From: Deltaproteobacteria bacterium
GTDB taxonomy: Bacteria; Desulfobacterota; Desulfuromonadia; Desulfuromonadales; Geopsychrobacteraceae
Direction: 5' to 3'
Length of the DNA: 64,000 nucleotides
Assembly: GCA_024276905.1 (NCBI GenBank)
Contig: JAJRWF010000050.1
Coordinates: forward strand, 1 to 64,000
Each line of letters begins with the position of its first letter. Positions within the stretch are counted from its first letter, which is position 1. The notes beneath the pieces were generated by a model. It ran no database searches. It worked only from the letters and a program-made list of their open reading frames with translations, and was not told the origin of the DNA. A program made the translations under genes and the position numbers. Of this stretch, positions 1 through 9,745 are shown in pieces.

Positions 1-2
1 AA

Positions 3-602
3 ATCTATGCCTGCATCTGGTCAACCGGCGAAGCATTGCTGTTTCGGGCTGAGATGGAAACCGGCATCTACCTTCAGGGCAAAGAGTTGCGCCAGGAGGT
101 GGTGCACTACATTATTCAGAGTCTGGTGCGTCGGGTCCAGCTGGCTGATCTGGCCGAACAGTTGATCGGTGTCAGTAAAAAACACAACTGGTCATTGATT
201 ATTGCCGGTGAAGGCTGGCATCTTTTTCCGGCCAGCGAACCCTACCGGCGGCGCCATATCACACCGGGCAAGGAACTGGCCCGTTTTTATCAGCGCAGTC
301 GCATCAATCTCCATATCAACGGTGACACCAACGTCCACCCGCGGGTGATGGAGTGCCTGGCCTGCGGAGCCTTTGTCCTGCCACGAGCCAACGTGACCGA
401 CAGTCAACCCGGCGGTCTGTTCGATGTTCTGGATGATCCTGATTATCCTTGTTTCACCGACATGAATGACCTGGAGGAGAAACTGCACTATTTTCTTGCA
501 CATGCCGAAGAAAGAGAGGCGCATGTCATAAAGGCAGGAACCGCCATCCGCGAGAAGTACACCATAAAAACAGCTGCCGATCTGCTGCTGGGGTCTTCCT
601 GA
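3..602 (+). CDS. glycosyltransferase-like protein (CgeB / Glyco_trans_1_2-like C-terminal part), 5' truncated by window edge
   Basis: Frame is open from the window edge (IYACIWSTGEALLFRAEM...); motif NVHPRVMECLACGAFVLPR typical of CgeB-like glycosyltransferases. Confidence 0.55.
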   Translation: MYACIWSTGEALLFRAEMETGIYLQGKELRQEVVHYIIQSLVRRVQLADLAEQLIGVSKKHNWSLIIAGEGWHLFPASEPYRRRHITPGKELARFYQRSRINLHINGDTNVHPRVMECLACGAFVLPRANVTDSQPGGLFDVLDDPDYPCFTDMNDLEEKLHYFLAHAEEREAHVIKAGTAIREKYTIKTAADLLLGSS

Positions 603-607
603 GAAGG

Positions 608-642
608 CAAGGACGCGGAACCAGCCGCGTCCTTGTTTGTTT
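608..642 (+). terminator. Rho-independent terminator
   Basis: 11-bp stem caaggacgcgg/ccgcgtccttg, 6-nt loop, followed by tttgtttc. Confidence 0.75.
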
Positions 643-1706
643 CAGATAAAATTAAGATGGTCCGGGGGATTCTTCAACGACCAGAGGAATTCGTTGATTT
701 CATTCTGACGGCACTTTTCACCACACATGGTTTTCACATCGACCTGCTGCTTGACCCGCTCCATCACCTGGCGATAGCGCTCACCGAAGACGATATCCTT
801 AAATGATTCTTCACAGATGTTACCGATGTAGAATTCCTGCTTGCCAAAGAAATTACCGCAACAGTAAACCTCGCCAGCCCCGTTGATCTGCGGCAGAAAC
901 TCGCAGCCGTAGCAATGATCATAGGTGCGCTGGTTGTATTCCATCTTGCGCCGTTTGATGATCACCCGGTAAGAGTCATCGGCTAAAGACTCGGCCTCCT
1001 GCATCACCTCTTCCAGGGGCGCTATCTCGGTGACAGCATTGCCACGACCGACCTCACCACTTTCCGAGCACTGCTTGATCACCACGTAGTCGACGCCCAG
1101 CTCCTTGCCCAGCCGGGCATAATCGACAATCTGGTCGACACAGTCGGCAATCAGCACCATCTGCATACCGATGGTCACATCCAGGTTGAAACGCTGCTTC
1201 AGTTCAACACAGGTTCTGATGTTGGCCACCACCTTGTCGAAAACCGACTGGGGAACCCCCATGATCTGCTGATATTTGAGCGCATCGGCAGCGCTGATAT
1301 TGAACCTGATCCAGGTCAGGGCCCGCAGAAAATCGAGCAGACCCTCTTCTTTCATCACCACGCCGTTGGTCGAAATCGCCATATCCAGTCCGCAATCGGC
1401 TCCGGCGGTGACCGCTTCGTAGACCCCGGGGTGGAGCATCGGCTCGCCATCACCGAGAAAACCGATCGCCTTGACGCCCATGTCGGCACAGTCGCCAAGA
1501 AAGCGAATCAGGGCCGGGGTGGGGATAATTTTGTCGGTACGGTTTTCCGGCGTTGCGTAGTAGCAGTATTTGCAGGCGATGTTGCATGACTGGGTGATAC
1601 CCATATCAAGATAGAGTGGCGCGATCTGCTGCCCTGTGGCCCAGTCGTGAACCCGGTCAAGATGCCACAAGAGCTTGTGACCGGACATTTTATAGCTGTC
1701 ATCCAT
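642..1706 (-). CDS. radical SAM protein with C-terminal Cys cluster (SPASM-like), paralog 1
   Basis: CNIACKYCYY (CxxxCxxC), later C-rich segment, C-terminus ...PPDHLNFI shared with two neighbours. Confidence 0.85.
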   Translation of the reverse strand: MDDSYKMSGHKLLWHLDRVHDWATGQQIAPLYLDMGITQSCNIACKYCYYATPENRTDKIIPTPALIRFLGDCADMGVKAIGFLGDGEPMLHPGVYEAVTAGADCGLDMAISTNGVVMKEEGLLDFLRALTWIRFNISAADALKYQQIMGVPQSVFDKVVANIRTCVELKQRFNLDVTIGMQMVLIADCVDQIVDYARLGKELGVDYVVIKQCSESGEVGRGNAVTEIAPLEEVMQEAESLADDSYRVIIKRRKMEYNQRTYDHCYGCEFLPQINGAGEVYCCGNFFGKQEFYIGNICEESFKDIVFGERYRQVMERVKQQVDVKTMCGEKCRQNEINEFLWSLKNPPDHLNFI

Positions 1707-1748
1707 TGCAGCGATCCTTTATCTTGCTTGGAAAAATCCTGGGGTTTT

Positions 1749-2837
1749 TCAGATAAAATTCACATGTTGCGGCGGGTGCTTGACCTGCCACAGGAAATCG
1801 TTGACGAAGTGTGATCGACAGTTCGAATAACAGTCGCAATGCACATCGAGCTGCTTGACCCGTTCGACCACGTCCCAGTAACGATCACTCTCGATAATCT
1901 GACGGAACGACTGTTCGACCAGGTCGCCCATGCAGAATTCGTCGACCCGGTGATCAAAAAAGGCCCCGCAGGGGAAGAGCTTGCCGTCGCCGCTGGAATA
2001 GAGCAGAAAAGGCGGCGCGTAGCAGACATCGTAATTGCGGGCACCCTCGTTCTCGATCATGTTCCACTTGATGATGACCTTGTAGTCATCGGTCGCCTGG
2101 GCCTCGGCTTCCTGCAATAACTCGTTAAAATCACGGTATTCCTTCAAGTGGTCGTAGATCCCGAGGGCGCTGTCCGGGGTGTCGCTGCACTGCTTGACCA
2201 CCAGGTAATCAACCCCGAGTTCACGCCCCAGTTTTGCCAGCCCCACCACCTGGTCACGGTTGCTCGGGGTCAGAACCATCTGCAACCCGATGGTCACATC
2301 GAGGTTCTTCTGCCGTTTGATACCGACACAGTACCGGATCTTCTGCATCGCGATTTCGAAATCATCACTATTGTGAATCCGCTTGTAACCTTCGGCACTG
2401 GCGGCACTGATATTGAACCGCAGCCAGGTCAGATATTCGAGTGCCTCCTCGCCCGCAGGCGACATTTCATAAAGGATCCCGTTGCTTCCCAGGGCGATAT
2501 CGACTCCGGCTTTTTTCCCAGCGACAATTGCTTCGTAAACCGCCGGGTTCAGCAAGGGTTCGGCCTCACCGATAAACGCCATCGAACGCACCCCGATGGC
2601 ACCAGCATCAGTGACATAACGCAACAGGCCCTCACGCGGAAAAGCGCGGGGGTCCTTGGTGACAAAGCGGTTGCCCTGCATCGAACCGAAGCAGTATTCG
2701 CACCGAATATTGCAGCTTTTACTCAAGCCGACATCGATGTGCAAGGGGGCGATCCGCTCACCTTGCTGCCATGAGGTCACGCGATCAAGATGCCAGAGAA
2801 GTTTCGAACCTTCCATCTGCAGTTTGCCGTTATTCAT
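1749..2837 (-). CDS. radical SAM protein with C-terminal Cys cluster (SPASM-like), paralog 2
   Basis: CNIRCEYCFG motif; N-terminal KLLWHLDRV and C-terminal HVNFI shared with paralogs. Confidence 0.85.
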   Translation of the reverse strand: MNNGKLQMEGSKLLWHLDRVTSWQQGERIAPLHIDVGLSKSCNIRCEYCFGSMQGNRFVTKDPRAFPREGLLRYVTDAGAIGVRSMAFIGEAEPLLNPAVYEAIVAGKKAGVDIALGSNGILYEMSPAGEEALEYLTWLRFNISAASAEGYKRIHNSDDFEIAMQKIRYCVGIKRQKNLDVTIGLQMVLTPSNRDQVVGLAKLGRELGVDYLVVKQCSDTPDSALGIYDHLKEYRDFNELLQEAEAQATDDYKVIIKWNMIENEGARNYDVCYAPPFLLYSSGDGKLFPCGAFFDHRVDEFCMGDLVEQSFRQIIESDRYWDVVERVKQLDVHCDCYSNCRSHFVNDFLWQVKHPPQHVNFI

Positions 2838-2838
2838 A

Positions 2839-3714
2839 TCAATCCTTTCCCCCTGTCCGAGGGTTCATATCGAGGGTTGCCGCATAGTCGGCCAGCGCAT
2901 CCTGCCAGGGACGCAAAGCTTTTAACTTGACCGAACGCAGTGGGGTAAAATCATTCTTGCGCCCGACCGCAGCAAAATCCTGGTGAGACGCGGCCCGTAT
3001 TTGCACCGCCGGAGCACAGAGCCGACAGAGTTCTTTCATCAGTTCATAAAGTGAAGCCTGACCATCATTCGCGACGTGGTACAGCCCCCAAGGCCGCTCT
3101 TCTGCGACAATTTCCAGCAATTGCCGCGCGACATCCGGCGCATAACTGGGTGAGGCGACGATATCGGCGGCGATTTGCAACTCGGTCTGACCGTTACGGA
3201 TCCGTTCGAGCATCTTTTCTACGAACTGATTCTGTTTGCTGCTCGGACCGAACAGCAACGAGATCCTGAGGATGTAATGCTTGATCGCACCGGCTGTAAT
3301 CAGCTGATCCCCGGACAATTTGGTGACGCCGTAGAGATTGACCGGATCGGGACAATCCTGCTCACTCAAAAAGGCTTTTTTCTCCCCACTGAACACTGCA
3401 TCAGTGCTGAAATGGACCAGCGGGCAGTCGTAGCGCGCTGCCAGCCCGACCAGGTAGCGCGGCAGCAGGGCGTTGAGACAAAAGGCCGCCTGCGGATCAG
3501 CCTCGCTCGGGTCGATTCCCAGATAGGCCACACAATTGACGATCAGATCGGGGCGAAAATCTTCCAGCTGCACCAGCAGCGAATCGGGCTGCGCGGCATC
3601 GAAATCCTGCGAGCTCAGGGCCCTGAGCGTCCACCGGGGCGCAAAAACCTGCTGGATCGCGGTCCCCAATTTTCCGCTGCCGCCGAGTAACAGCATTTTT
3701 TTCATCGCTGACAT
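2839..3714 (-). CDS. NAD(P)-dependent sugar epimerase/reductase, RmlD-like
   Basis: Rossmann motif LLLGGSGKLGTAI, HFSTDAVFSG, YGVTKLSGD; start placed at MSAMKKM rather than the longer upstream ORF that overlaps the next gene. Confidence 0.75.
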   Translation of the reverse strand: MSAMKKMLLLGGSGKLGTAIQQVFAPRWTLRALSSQDFDAAQPDSLLVQLEDFRPDLIVNCVAYLGIDPSEADPQAAFCLNALLPRYLVGLAARYDCPLVHFSTDAVFSGEKKAFLSEQDCPDPVNLYGVTKLSGDQLITAGAIKHYILRISLLFGPSSKQNQFVEKMLERIRNGQTELQIAADIVASPSYAPDVARQLLEIVAEERPWGLYHVANDGQASLYELMKELCRLCAPAVQIRAASHQDFAAVGRKNDFTPLRSVKLKALRPWQDALADYAATLDMNPRTGGKD

Positions 3715-3731
3715 CCTTTTCTCTTGTCTGG

Positions 3732-4652
3732 TCAGAGCAGCATCCTGGCCTGGGTAAGGATATTGTCGGCACAGATGCCGAAGCTGTTCATCAGATGAGC
3801 CTGCGAACCATAATCCTCGGGAAAACAATCGGGGACCCCGATCCGTCTGAATTTCGGCACCCTGTCCAGATCGGCTTCGAGCAGCGTCTCGGCGACGGCA
3901 CCACCAAGTCCGCCGATCACCGAATGCTCCTCGACCGTAATCACCGCCCGAACCTGCGAAGCCAGAGCCAGCAGACTTTCAATGTCGAAAGGTTTAATAC
4001 TGTGATAATGCAGAATCGCGGTCGAAACACCCTGGTTTTGCAGGTTTTCGGCGGCTTCCAGCACCAGTTTCAGGGTAATCCCGGTCGAAACCAGCAACAG
4101 CTCGCTGCCACTGGCATAGGTGACCGCTTTGCCGATTGCAACCGGCTGTTCACTGCGGCTGACTACCGGATCAAACCCCTTGCCGAAACGCACATAGATC
4201 GGCCCCTGGTAGTCGGTCGTCAGCAACATCAGCCGCTGCATCTCTTCGGCATCGGCGGGCGCAAGAATCGTCATTCCGGGGATCGCCCGCAACGCCGCCA
4301 GATCCTCGATTACCATGTGGGTCGGACCAAGAGGGGCGTAGACCATCCCGCCGCCGTTACCGAGCAACCGGACATTGACCCGGTGCAGACAAAGATCGAG
4401 CAGAATCTGCTCGTAGGCCCGTCGGGTCAGAAAAGGGGCAATGGTATTGACGTAGGGGATTTTGCCGTTCATGGCCAGTCCGGCGGCCATGGTCAGGATA
4501 TTGGCCTCGCTGATTCCTTCCATGAAGAAGCGTTGCGGAATCTCACGCCGAAAGTCCTCCAGCGTCCCTTCGCCAAGGTCGGAGCCGATAAAGACCACCC
4601 GTTCATCCTGCTGGGCCAGCTGATACACCGTATCGAGACAGGTCTGCCGCAT
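3732..4652 (-). CDS. transketolase C-terminal subunit
   Basis: Transketolase pyrimidine-binding/C-terminal domain: VFIGSDLGEGTLEDFRREIPQRFFMEGISEANILTMAAGLA; VEEHSVIGGLGGAVAE. Confidence 0.85.
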   Translation of the reverse strand: MRQTCLDTVYQLAQQDERVVFIGSDLGEGTLEDFRREIPQRFFMEGISEANILTMAAGLAMNGKIPYVNTIAPFLTRRAYEQILLDLCLHRVNVRLLGNGGGMVYAPLGPTHMVIEDLAALRAIPGMTILAPADAEEMQRLMLLTTDYQGPIYVRFGKGFDPVVSRSEQPVAIGKAVTYASGSELLLVSTGITLKLVLEAAENLQNQGVSTAILHYHSIKPFDIESLLALASQVRAVITVEEHSVIGGLGGAVAETLLEADLDRVPKFRRIGVPDCFPEDYGSQAHLMNSFGICADNILTQARMLL

Positions 4653-5473
4653 CAGTTCACCTCCAGCGCCTGGTAGAGTTCGGCCAATTTTTCTGTCGGC
4701 AACTTGCTCTTGTGATGCCAGGCCAGATTGTTTTCAACCTCGGGAATCCCCTTGCCTTTGACGGTGTGGCAGATGATCGTCCGCGGCTGTCTCCCCGGCG
4801 GGCGCTCCAGCAGCTGTCGCAACGCCGCCAGATCATGGCCATCGACCTCATCGACCTCAAACCCGAAGGCCCGCCACTTGTCAGCAAAGGGATCAAGACT
4901 CTGGATATCCGCCGTCGGACCGTAGGATTGCAACTTGTTACAATCGACCAGTACGCAGAGATTTGCCAGCTGATGTTTGGCCGCCGCCATCGCCGCCTCC
5001 CACACCGAGCCTTCATTGCACTCCCCATCGCCGACAACCACATAAGTACGAGCCGGACTGTCATCCATGCGGGCATTGAGGGCAAAACCGACGCCGAAGG
5101 AAAGACCATGTCCCAGACTGCCGGTCGAGGCCTCGATCCCGGGAACCTTGTGCTCGGGATGACCGCCGAGCAGACCGCCGGGTTTGCAGAAATCCCACAA
5201 TTCAGATTCGGGGAAGAAACCGCGTTCGGCCAGCATCACATAAAGCGCCATACAGCCATGACCCTTGCTGAGGATCAGTCGATCACGCTGCGGCCAGTCG
5301 GGCTGTGCCGAATCGAGTCGCAGAATATCCTCATAAAGAACGCGCAAAATTTCGACCAGTGAAAATGCCGAAGCCAGATGCCCGCGTCCGGCCTCTTCCA
5401 TCATCCGCACCATCTGGTGCCTCAATTCACGCGATCTGCGATCGAGCGGAGTTTTGAGCGGATCAACATTCAT
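4652..5473 (-). CDS. transketolase N-terminal subunit (TPP-binding)
   Basis: TPP motif GDGECNEGSVWEAAMAAAKHQLANLCVLVDCNK; start at MNVDPLKTPLD. Confidence 0.85.
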   Translation of the reverse strand: MNVDPLKTPLDRRSRELRHQMVRMMEEAGRGHLASAFSLVEILRVLYEDILRLDSAQPDWPQRDRLILSKGHGCMALYVMLAERGFFPESELWDFCKPGGLLGGHPEHKVPGIEASTGSLGHGLSFGVGFALNARMDDSPARTYVVVGDGECNEGSVWEAAMAAAKHQLANLCVLVDCNKLQSYGPTADIQSLDPFADKWRAFGFEVDEVDGHDLAALRQLLERPPGRQPRTIICHTVKGKGIPEVENNLAWHHKSKLPTEKLAELYQALEVN

Positions 5474-6455
5474 CTGCGGTTCCTTTCTCCAATACTTCAA
5501 GTCGAGCCAGCAAACTCTGTGCTTTTTCGAGCTGATATTGCTGACGCTGCTGACGTGAGGCTTTCTCACCGGCAAAACATCGCCGTTGCCAATGCTGCGG
5601 CAAAAATTCATTGAGAAGTAACAACACCCACTTCAGCCCGTGAATCGCATGTGAGTCTTGCCAGCGCTGGTAAAAACTTTCGCCGTAAAGCTCCCTGCAG
5701 CCCTGGAGGAAACTCGCTCTGAACGCAGCGGGCAATTCCATCGACGGATGCCAGAGAAAATCGCTGACCAGCTTGGCCGGGTCGTCACGACCGAAATATT
5801 CAAAATCGACAAACGAAAGACGACCATCTGCAGTACAAAGCGCATTGTGCAGACCGAAATCGGATGGACTCAGAGTCTGTTCTGTTTCGGGCAGCGCTTC
5901 AAAAAAGGCAGATCCGACCGCAGCCTGAAACCTCCTGCTCAACAGCTCGCAACAGGGATCAAAAGCACTGGTCAAAAATTTCTGCAGCCGGCCATCGTCC
6001 ACTCCTGCCAGCTGCTGACGGCGGTCCTGCACCAGAGCAATCGCAGCCCCCGCGCTCAGGCAGGCGTCTGCCGCCGGAGCAAAATCTGGCAGTTCGGCGC
6101 GAAAACCGTGCAACTGGCGGAGAAAATCGAGCAGCTGCGCAAGGATCCGGGTATCCGCTTTTTCAGCGCAGGGATGCTTCCCCGGCAAGCGGCTGTAAAC
6201 CGCGTAGAATTCTGCGGATCGCGCCATCAGCGGACGGGCAACCGGCAAGCCTTTCCGTGACAGAAACTTCAAGGCCATATATTCGGTTTCGAGCCGTCTG
6301 CGCCCGTCATCAACATAGCGCTTGACCAACAGTTCACCATGACGTGGGCTGAAAACCTGCAAGGTCCGACTGTTGCTGCCCTGGTCAATCATTGCGCAAC
6401 TCAAGAGCGGATCTTGCAGTTCTTGTTGCAGCACCTGATTCAATTCTTCTTCCAT
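5463..6455 (-). CDS. aminoglycoside phosphotransferase/choline-kinase-like protein
   Basis: APH-fold motifs: LSPSDFGLHNALCTADGRLSFVDFEYFGRDDPAKLVSDF. Confidence 0.7.
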   Translation of the reverse strand: MEEELNQVLQQELQDPLLSCAMIDQGSNSRTLQVFSPRHGELLVKRYVDDGRRRLETEYMALKFLSRKGLPVARPLMARSAEFYAVYSRLPGKHPCAEKADTRILAQLLDFLRQLHGFRAELPDFAPAADACLSAGAAIALVQDRRQQLAGVDDGRLQKFLTSAFDPCCELLSRRFQAAVGSAFFEALPETEQTLSPSDFGLHNALCTADGRLSFVDFEYFGRDDPAKLVSDFLWHPSMELPAAFRASFLQGCRELYGESFYQRWQDSHAIHGLKWVLLLLNEFLPQHWQRRCFAGEKASRQQRQQYQLEKAQSLLARLEVLEKGTADEC

Positions 6456-6458
6456 TCT

Positions 6459-7064
6459 CTATTCCAGCGCCTGACCGATCTCCTGCCAGTTACGGCAGCA
6501 TTCAATGCCGGGCAGCAACGGCTGAGCGGCAAAAAGAATTCGTCGAATACTCGTTGGAAAATCCCGTTCGGTAAATGTTTCCGGCAGATCATCAATAAAC
6601 AGCTCACAACCGAGGCTGGCGATCCGTCGCACTTTTTCAGCACGGCTTTCTTCAAAAAAAACCTGGTCCGGATTCAACAACCGCCGTTCGAACAAGCTGC
6701 TGCGGACCAGAAACTTGCGCGCCGCCTGATGGAGGTTGACTCCCTCCCGATCCTGGGCGGCAAAACGTGATTTGTGACTGACCACATACAGCTGATCACC
6801 ACGCTTCTGGCAGGCGGCCAGAACCTCCTCCACCCCGTTGAACAGCGTTGCTGCGCCTATCTGCGGGCCGTAGGCCTGGGCCTGCAATCGTTGCCAGGCA
6901 AGTTCACCCTCCGGCTGTACACGCAACCAGTCTCGCAGTGCGGTTTTGTCACGCAGTTTCGTCGGTACTTCATAGCCTGCCTCCCGTGCCAGCAGGAGGA
7001 ACAGCCGGTCATAACAGATCAGGGTGTTATCAAAATCGATACCGATGCGACGGGTCATGTCCAC
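6459..7064 (-). CDS. HAD-family hydrolase
   Basis: IGIDFDNTLICYD (DxDxT), VVSHKSR, FIDDLPETF. Confidence 0.7.
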   Translation of the reverse strand: MDMTRRIGIDFDNTLICYDRLFLLLAREAGYEVPTKLRDKTALRDWLRVQPEGELAWQRLQAQAYGPQIGAATLFNGVEEVLAACQKRGDQLYVVSHKSRFAAQDREGVNLHQAARKFLVRSSLFERRLLNPDQVFFEESRAEKVRRIASLGCELFIDDLPETFTERDFPTSIRRILFAAQPLLPGIECCRNWQEIGQALE

Positions 7065-7069
7065 AAGTC

Positions 7070-8137
7070 CTAAATGAAGTTCACATGCGCGCCGGGATGC
7101 TGCAGTTCGTGCAGATAACGGTTGATCTCATCCATTCGGCAGTTGACCCGGCAGCCGCTGGTATCGAGTTCGTCGGCCACCCAGGCGAGAGATTTCCGGC
7201 GGGCCTCACCCGACCAGATCTGCTCGAAACTCTGCTGATTGATATTGCCGTACAGAAAGCGTTCGTCACCGAGGTGGGCACTGCAACCCCAGACCCCGCC
7301 ACCGGCGTCAATGTAGGACCAGAAGGGTAGCGCCAGACAGCGCGGATAGGCCGGGGCCTCGTCATTCAACTTGGACATGGTCCCGGTCCGCACCAACACC
7401 TTGAAGTTTTCGGTGCTGTAAGAGGCCAACTGTTGCTGCAGATCCTCGATATCCGAATAATCGGTATCGCGGTACTGGTCGGTCTGACTGTGCAGGTGCT
7501 GCGAATAGGGTTTGATGACCAGGTAATCGATGCCGATCTCGCGCCCGATTCCGGCCAGTTCGGCGGCTTCATGTCGATTCTCCGGCAGCAGCAGCATCTG
7601 GAAACCGATGGTGCACTGCCAGTTGTTTTCTGTCCGCAGTTTCACCGCCCGCCAGAAATTTTCGATCACCTTGGCAAAGTCGCTTTCCTTGGTACGGTGG
7701 ATGGCGCTGTAGCTTGAGGCACTCCCGGCATTGATGCTCACCTTGATCCAGCTGAGCTGCGGCAAAATCCAGCGCGCGCGTTCTTCGTCCATCAACACCC
7801 CGTTACTGGTCAGGGCGACATCAATTCCGGCGCTTTTGGCGGCGCCGATCATCTGTGCCAGTTGCGGATGCAGAAAAGGCTCGCCTTCACCGGCGAACAT
7901 CACCGATTTCAATCCCAGCCGTCCCATTTCCTGCAGGCGTTTTTCCAACAGATCGGCATCCAGGTAACGCGGCAGATACTCCATATAATCGAGGGCGCAG
8001 AAGGTGCAGCGGTGGTTGCAGGCCCCGGTCGGACTGATCTCGGCGTAGAGCGGATAAACCTGCTCACCCTGCAACCAGGCATGAACCCGTGGGACATGAA
8101 ACATCAGTTTGTGGCTGTCGATCCGATACTTATCCAT
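7070..8137 (-). CDS. radical SAM protein with C-terminal Cys cluster (SPASM-like), paralog 3
   Basis: CNHRCTFCAL; KLMFHVPRVHAW N-terminus; C-terminus HVNFI; start at MDKYRIDSHKLMF. Confidence 0.85.
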   Translation of the reverse strand: MDKYRIDSHKLMFHVPRVHAWLQGEQVYPLYAEISPTGACNHRCTFCALDYMEYLPRYLDADLLEKRLQEMGRLGLKSVMFAGEGEPFLHPQLAQMIGAAKSAGIDVALTSNGVLMDEERARWILPQLSWIKVSINAGSASSYSAIHRTKESDFAKVIENFWRAVKLRTENNWQCTIGFQMLLLPENRHEAAELAGIGREIGIDYLVIKPYSQHLHSQTDQYRDTDYSDIEDLQQQLASYSTENFKVLVRTGTMSKLNDEAPAYPRCLALPFWSYIDAGGGVWGCSAHLGDERFLYGNINQQSFEQIWSGEARRKSLAWVADELDTSGCRVNCRMDEINRYLHELQHPGAHVNFI

Positions 8138-8738
8138 GGGTCCCTTCCGCAGCATCCTCCGCCAGATGAGCCCTTCGTTCGGCAACCTGATCCATCCAGA
8201 AATGCAGAATCGAGGCGTGTCCGCTTTCGGCCGTACCATAGGTATCTGCCGGGAGATACAGGTTGAGCTGGCCCGCCTGACGTAACGGGTTGTCGGCCCG
8301 CATCGCCGACAGGGTCACCACATAACCACCCATGTTACGGGCAGTTTCCACGGCACGTAGGACATTGGGAGAGCCGCCGCTGCTGCTGATTGCGACCAGG
8401 ATGTCGCCCTGGACCATCCGCCGCCGCAAGGGCTCGGCAAAAACCTCATCGTAACTGATGTCGTTAGCGATTGCGGTCAACAGCGACAGATCGCTGAAGA
8501 CCTCGGTGTGGACATAGGCGTTCTTGGCCAGATCGGCCGCCATGTGACTGGCCATCGAGGCACTGGCTCCGTTGCCGATCAGATAGACGGTCCGGCCGGT
8601 CAATGCGGTCCGACAGGTCCAGTCAGTCCAGAGTTCAAACCCTTCATCAGCAGGCAGAATAAACTTGTTGTGGCCTTTACTGATCTGCAGCGCTTCAAGC
8701 TGTCGTTGAAGCAGTCGGCTGTGATCCTGCCAGGTCAT
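8130..8738 (-). CDS. SIS-domain sugar isomerase (GmhA-like phosphoheptose isomerase)
   Basis: YLIGNGASASMASHMAADLAKN; GDILVAISSSGGSPNVLRAVETAR. Confidence 0.8.
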   Translation of the reverse strand: MTWQDHSRLLQRQLEALQISKGHNKFILPADEGFELWTDWTCRTALTGRTVYLIGNGASASMASHMAADLAKNAYVHTEVFSDLSLLTAIANDISYDEVFAEPLRRRMVQGDILVAISSSGGSPNVLRAVETARNMGGYVVTLSAMRADNPLRQAGQLNLYLPADTYGTAESGHASILHFWMDQVAERRAHLAEDAAEGTHG

Positions 8739-9726
8739 GAGATTCTCCCTTCATTTGTGCCTCCAGTGTGCCGATGGCGCTCCAGAGAGTCGGAATGGTG
8801 TCGGCGTGACGTCCCTGCAGGTAGATGCTGCGGCCACCATCCTTAACGGTGCGCACCAGCATGGTTTTCCAGGGCCGAAAATAGTAGGCCGGGTCGTCGG
8901 GACAAGGCTCGCAATGGTAATCCGCGGGCAGTTGCGGCAAGTCGGCAACCAGGGTAGTGAAATCGGCAATCTGCTCCTGACGCCGATGCGCGACATTGCG
9001 CACCATGGCCAGGGCCTTCAGATAAACTTCGGGAGCCATCACCGCGCTACCGAAGCTCATCACCACCCCTTTTTCAAGCCGTTCAAGCTCGGCGGCAAAA
9101 CGCAGAAAATCGCGGTAGCTGCAGGCGCCATAGGCCGCACCGTCAAAATCGGGATGCTGATGAATAATGTCCTGCCCGATGCCGATATGAACGGTCAGCG
9201 GAATGCCGAGCCGCCAGGCGGCAGCGGCCAGACTGATCCTGCGATGTGGAAAATCGCTGTTCTCAATCGCTTCACCGACCGCTTCACCCAATCCCTTTCG
9301 CGCCTGCGCCGCCGTGCTGACAATGGCATTGAGACGTCCGGTTTCCTGCCAGAAACCGAACTGGCCGTTACTGATATAACGTTCAACACACTCGGTGGTG
9401 GAACCGATCAAGGCCAGCTCATAATCGTGAATGATCCCGGCACCGTTCATCGCCAGAGCACTGATTAGGCCCCGCTCCATCAGATCGATCAGGTAATGCT
9501 GCACCCCCGAACGAATCACATGGGCACCCATCATCAGCACTGCAGCCCGCTTGTTTTCGCGGGCACTCAATAACTGTTCGGCCAGCAGCTGATAATCGGC
9601 ACTGAAGTCACTGTGCTTCTCAAGCGGCAACAGGATCGACAGGTCGAGCTTGTGCTGCCGCTGTGCCAGCGGCAGCAATTGCAATCGACTGCGATCAAAT
9701 TCACGATAGACCGGCCTGTTGGTCAT
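8695..9726 (-). CDS. deoxyhypusine-synthase-like (DHS superfamily) protein
   Basis: Pattern resemblance to DHS (MMGAHVIRSGVQHYLIDLMERGLISALAMNGAGIIHDYELALIG ~ LG..LISSG....I..LV......L...AGG...D); no clear DHS catalytic-lysine GGGVxKHH motif. Confidence 0.5.
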   Translation of the reverse strand: MTNRPVYREFDRSRLQLLPLAQRQHKLDLSILLPLEKHSDFSADYQLLAEQLLSARENKRAAVLMMGAHVIRSGVQHYLIDLMERGLISALAMNGAGIIHDYELALIGSTTECVERYISNGQFGFWQETGRLNAIVSTAAQARKGLGEAVGEAIENSDFPHRRISLAAAAWRLGIPLTVHIGIGQDIIHQHPDFDGAAYGACSYRDFLRFAAELERLEKGVVMSFGSAVMAPEVYLKALAMVRNVAHRRQEQIADFTTLVADLPQLPADYHCEPCPDDPAYYFRPWKTMLVRTVKDGGRSIYLQGRHADTIPTLWSAIGTLEAQMKGESHDLAGSQPTASTTA

Positions 9727-9745
9727 TCCTGATTCTCCAGCGCTG

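Noticed and set aside
3795-4676. 293-aa plus-strand ORF
   Set aside because: Antisense to the transketolase C-terminal subunit; no motif.
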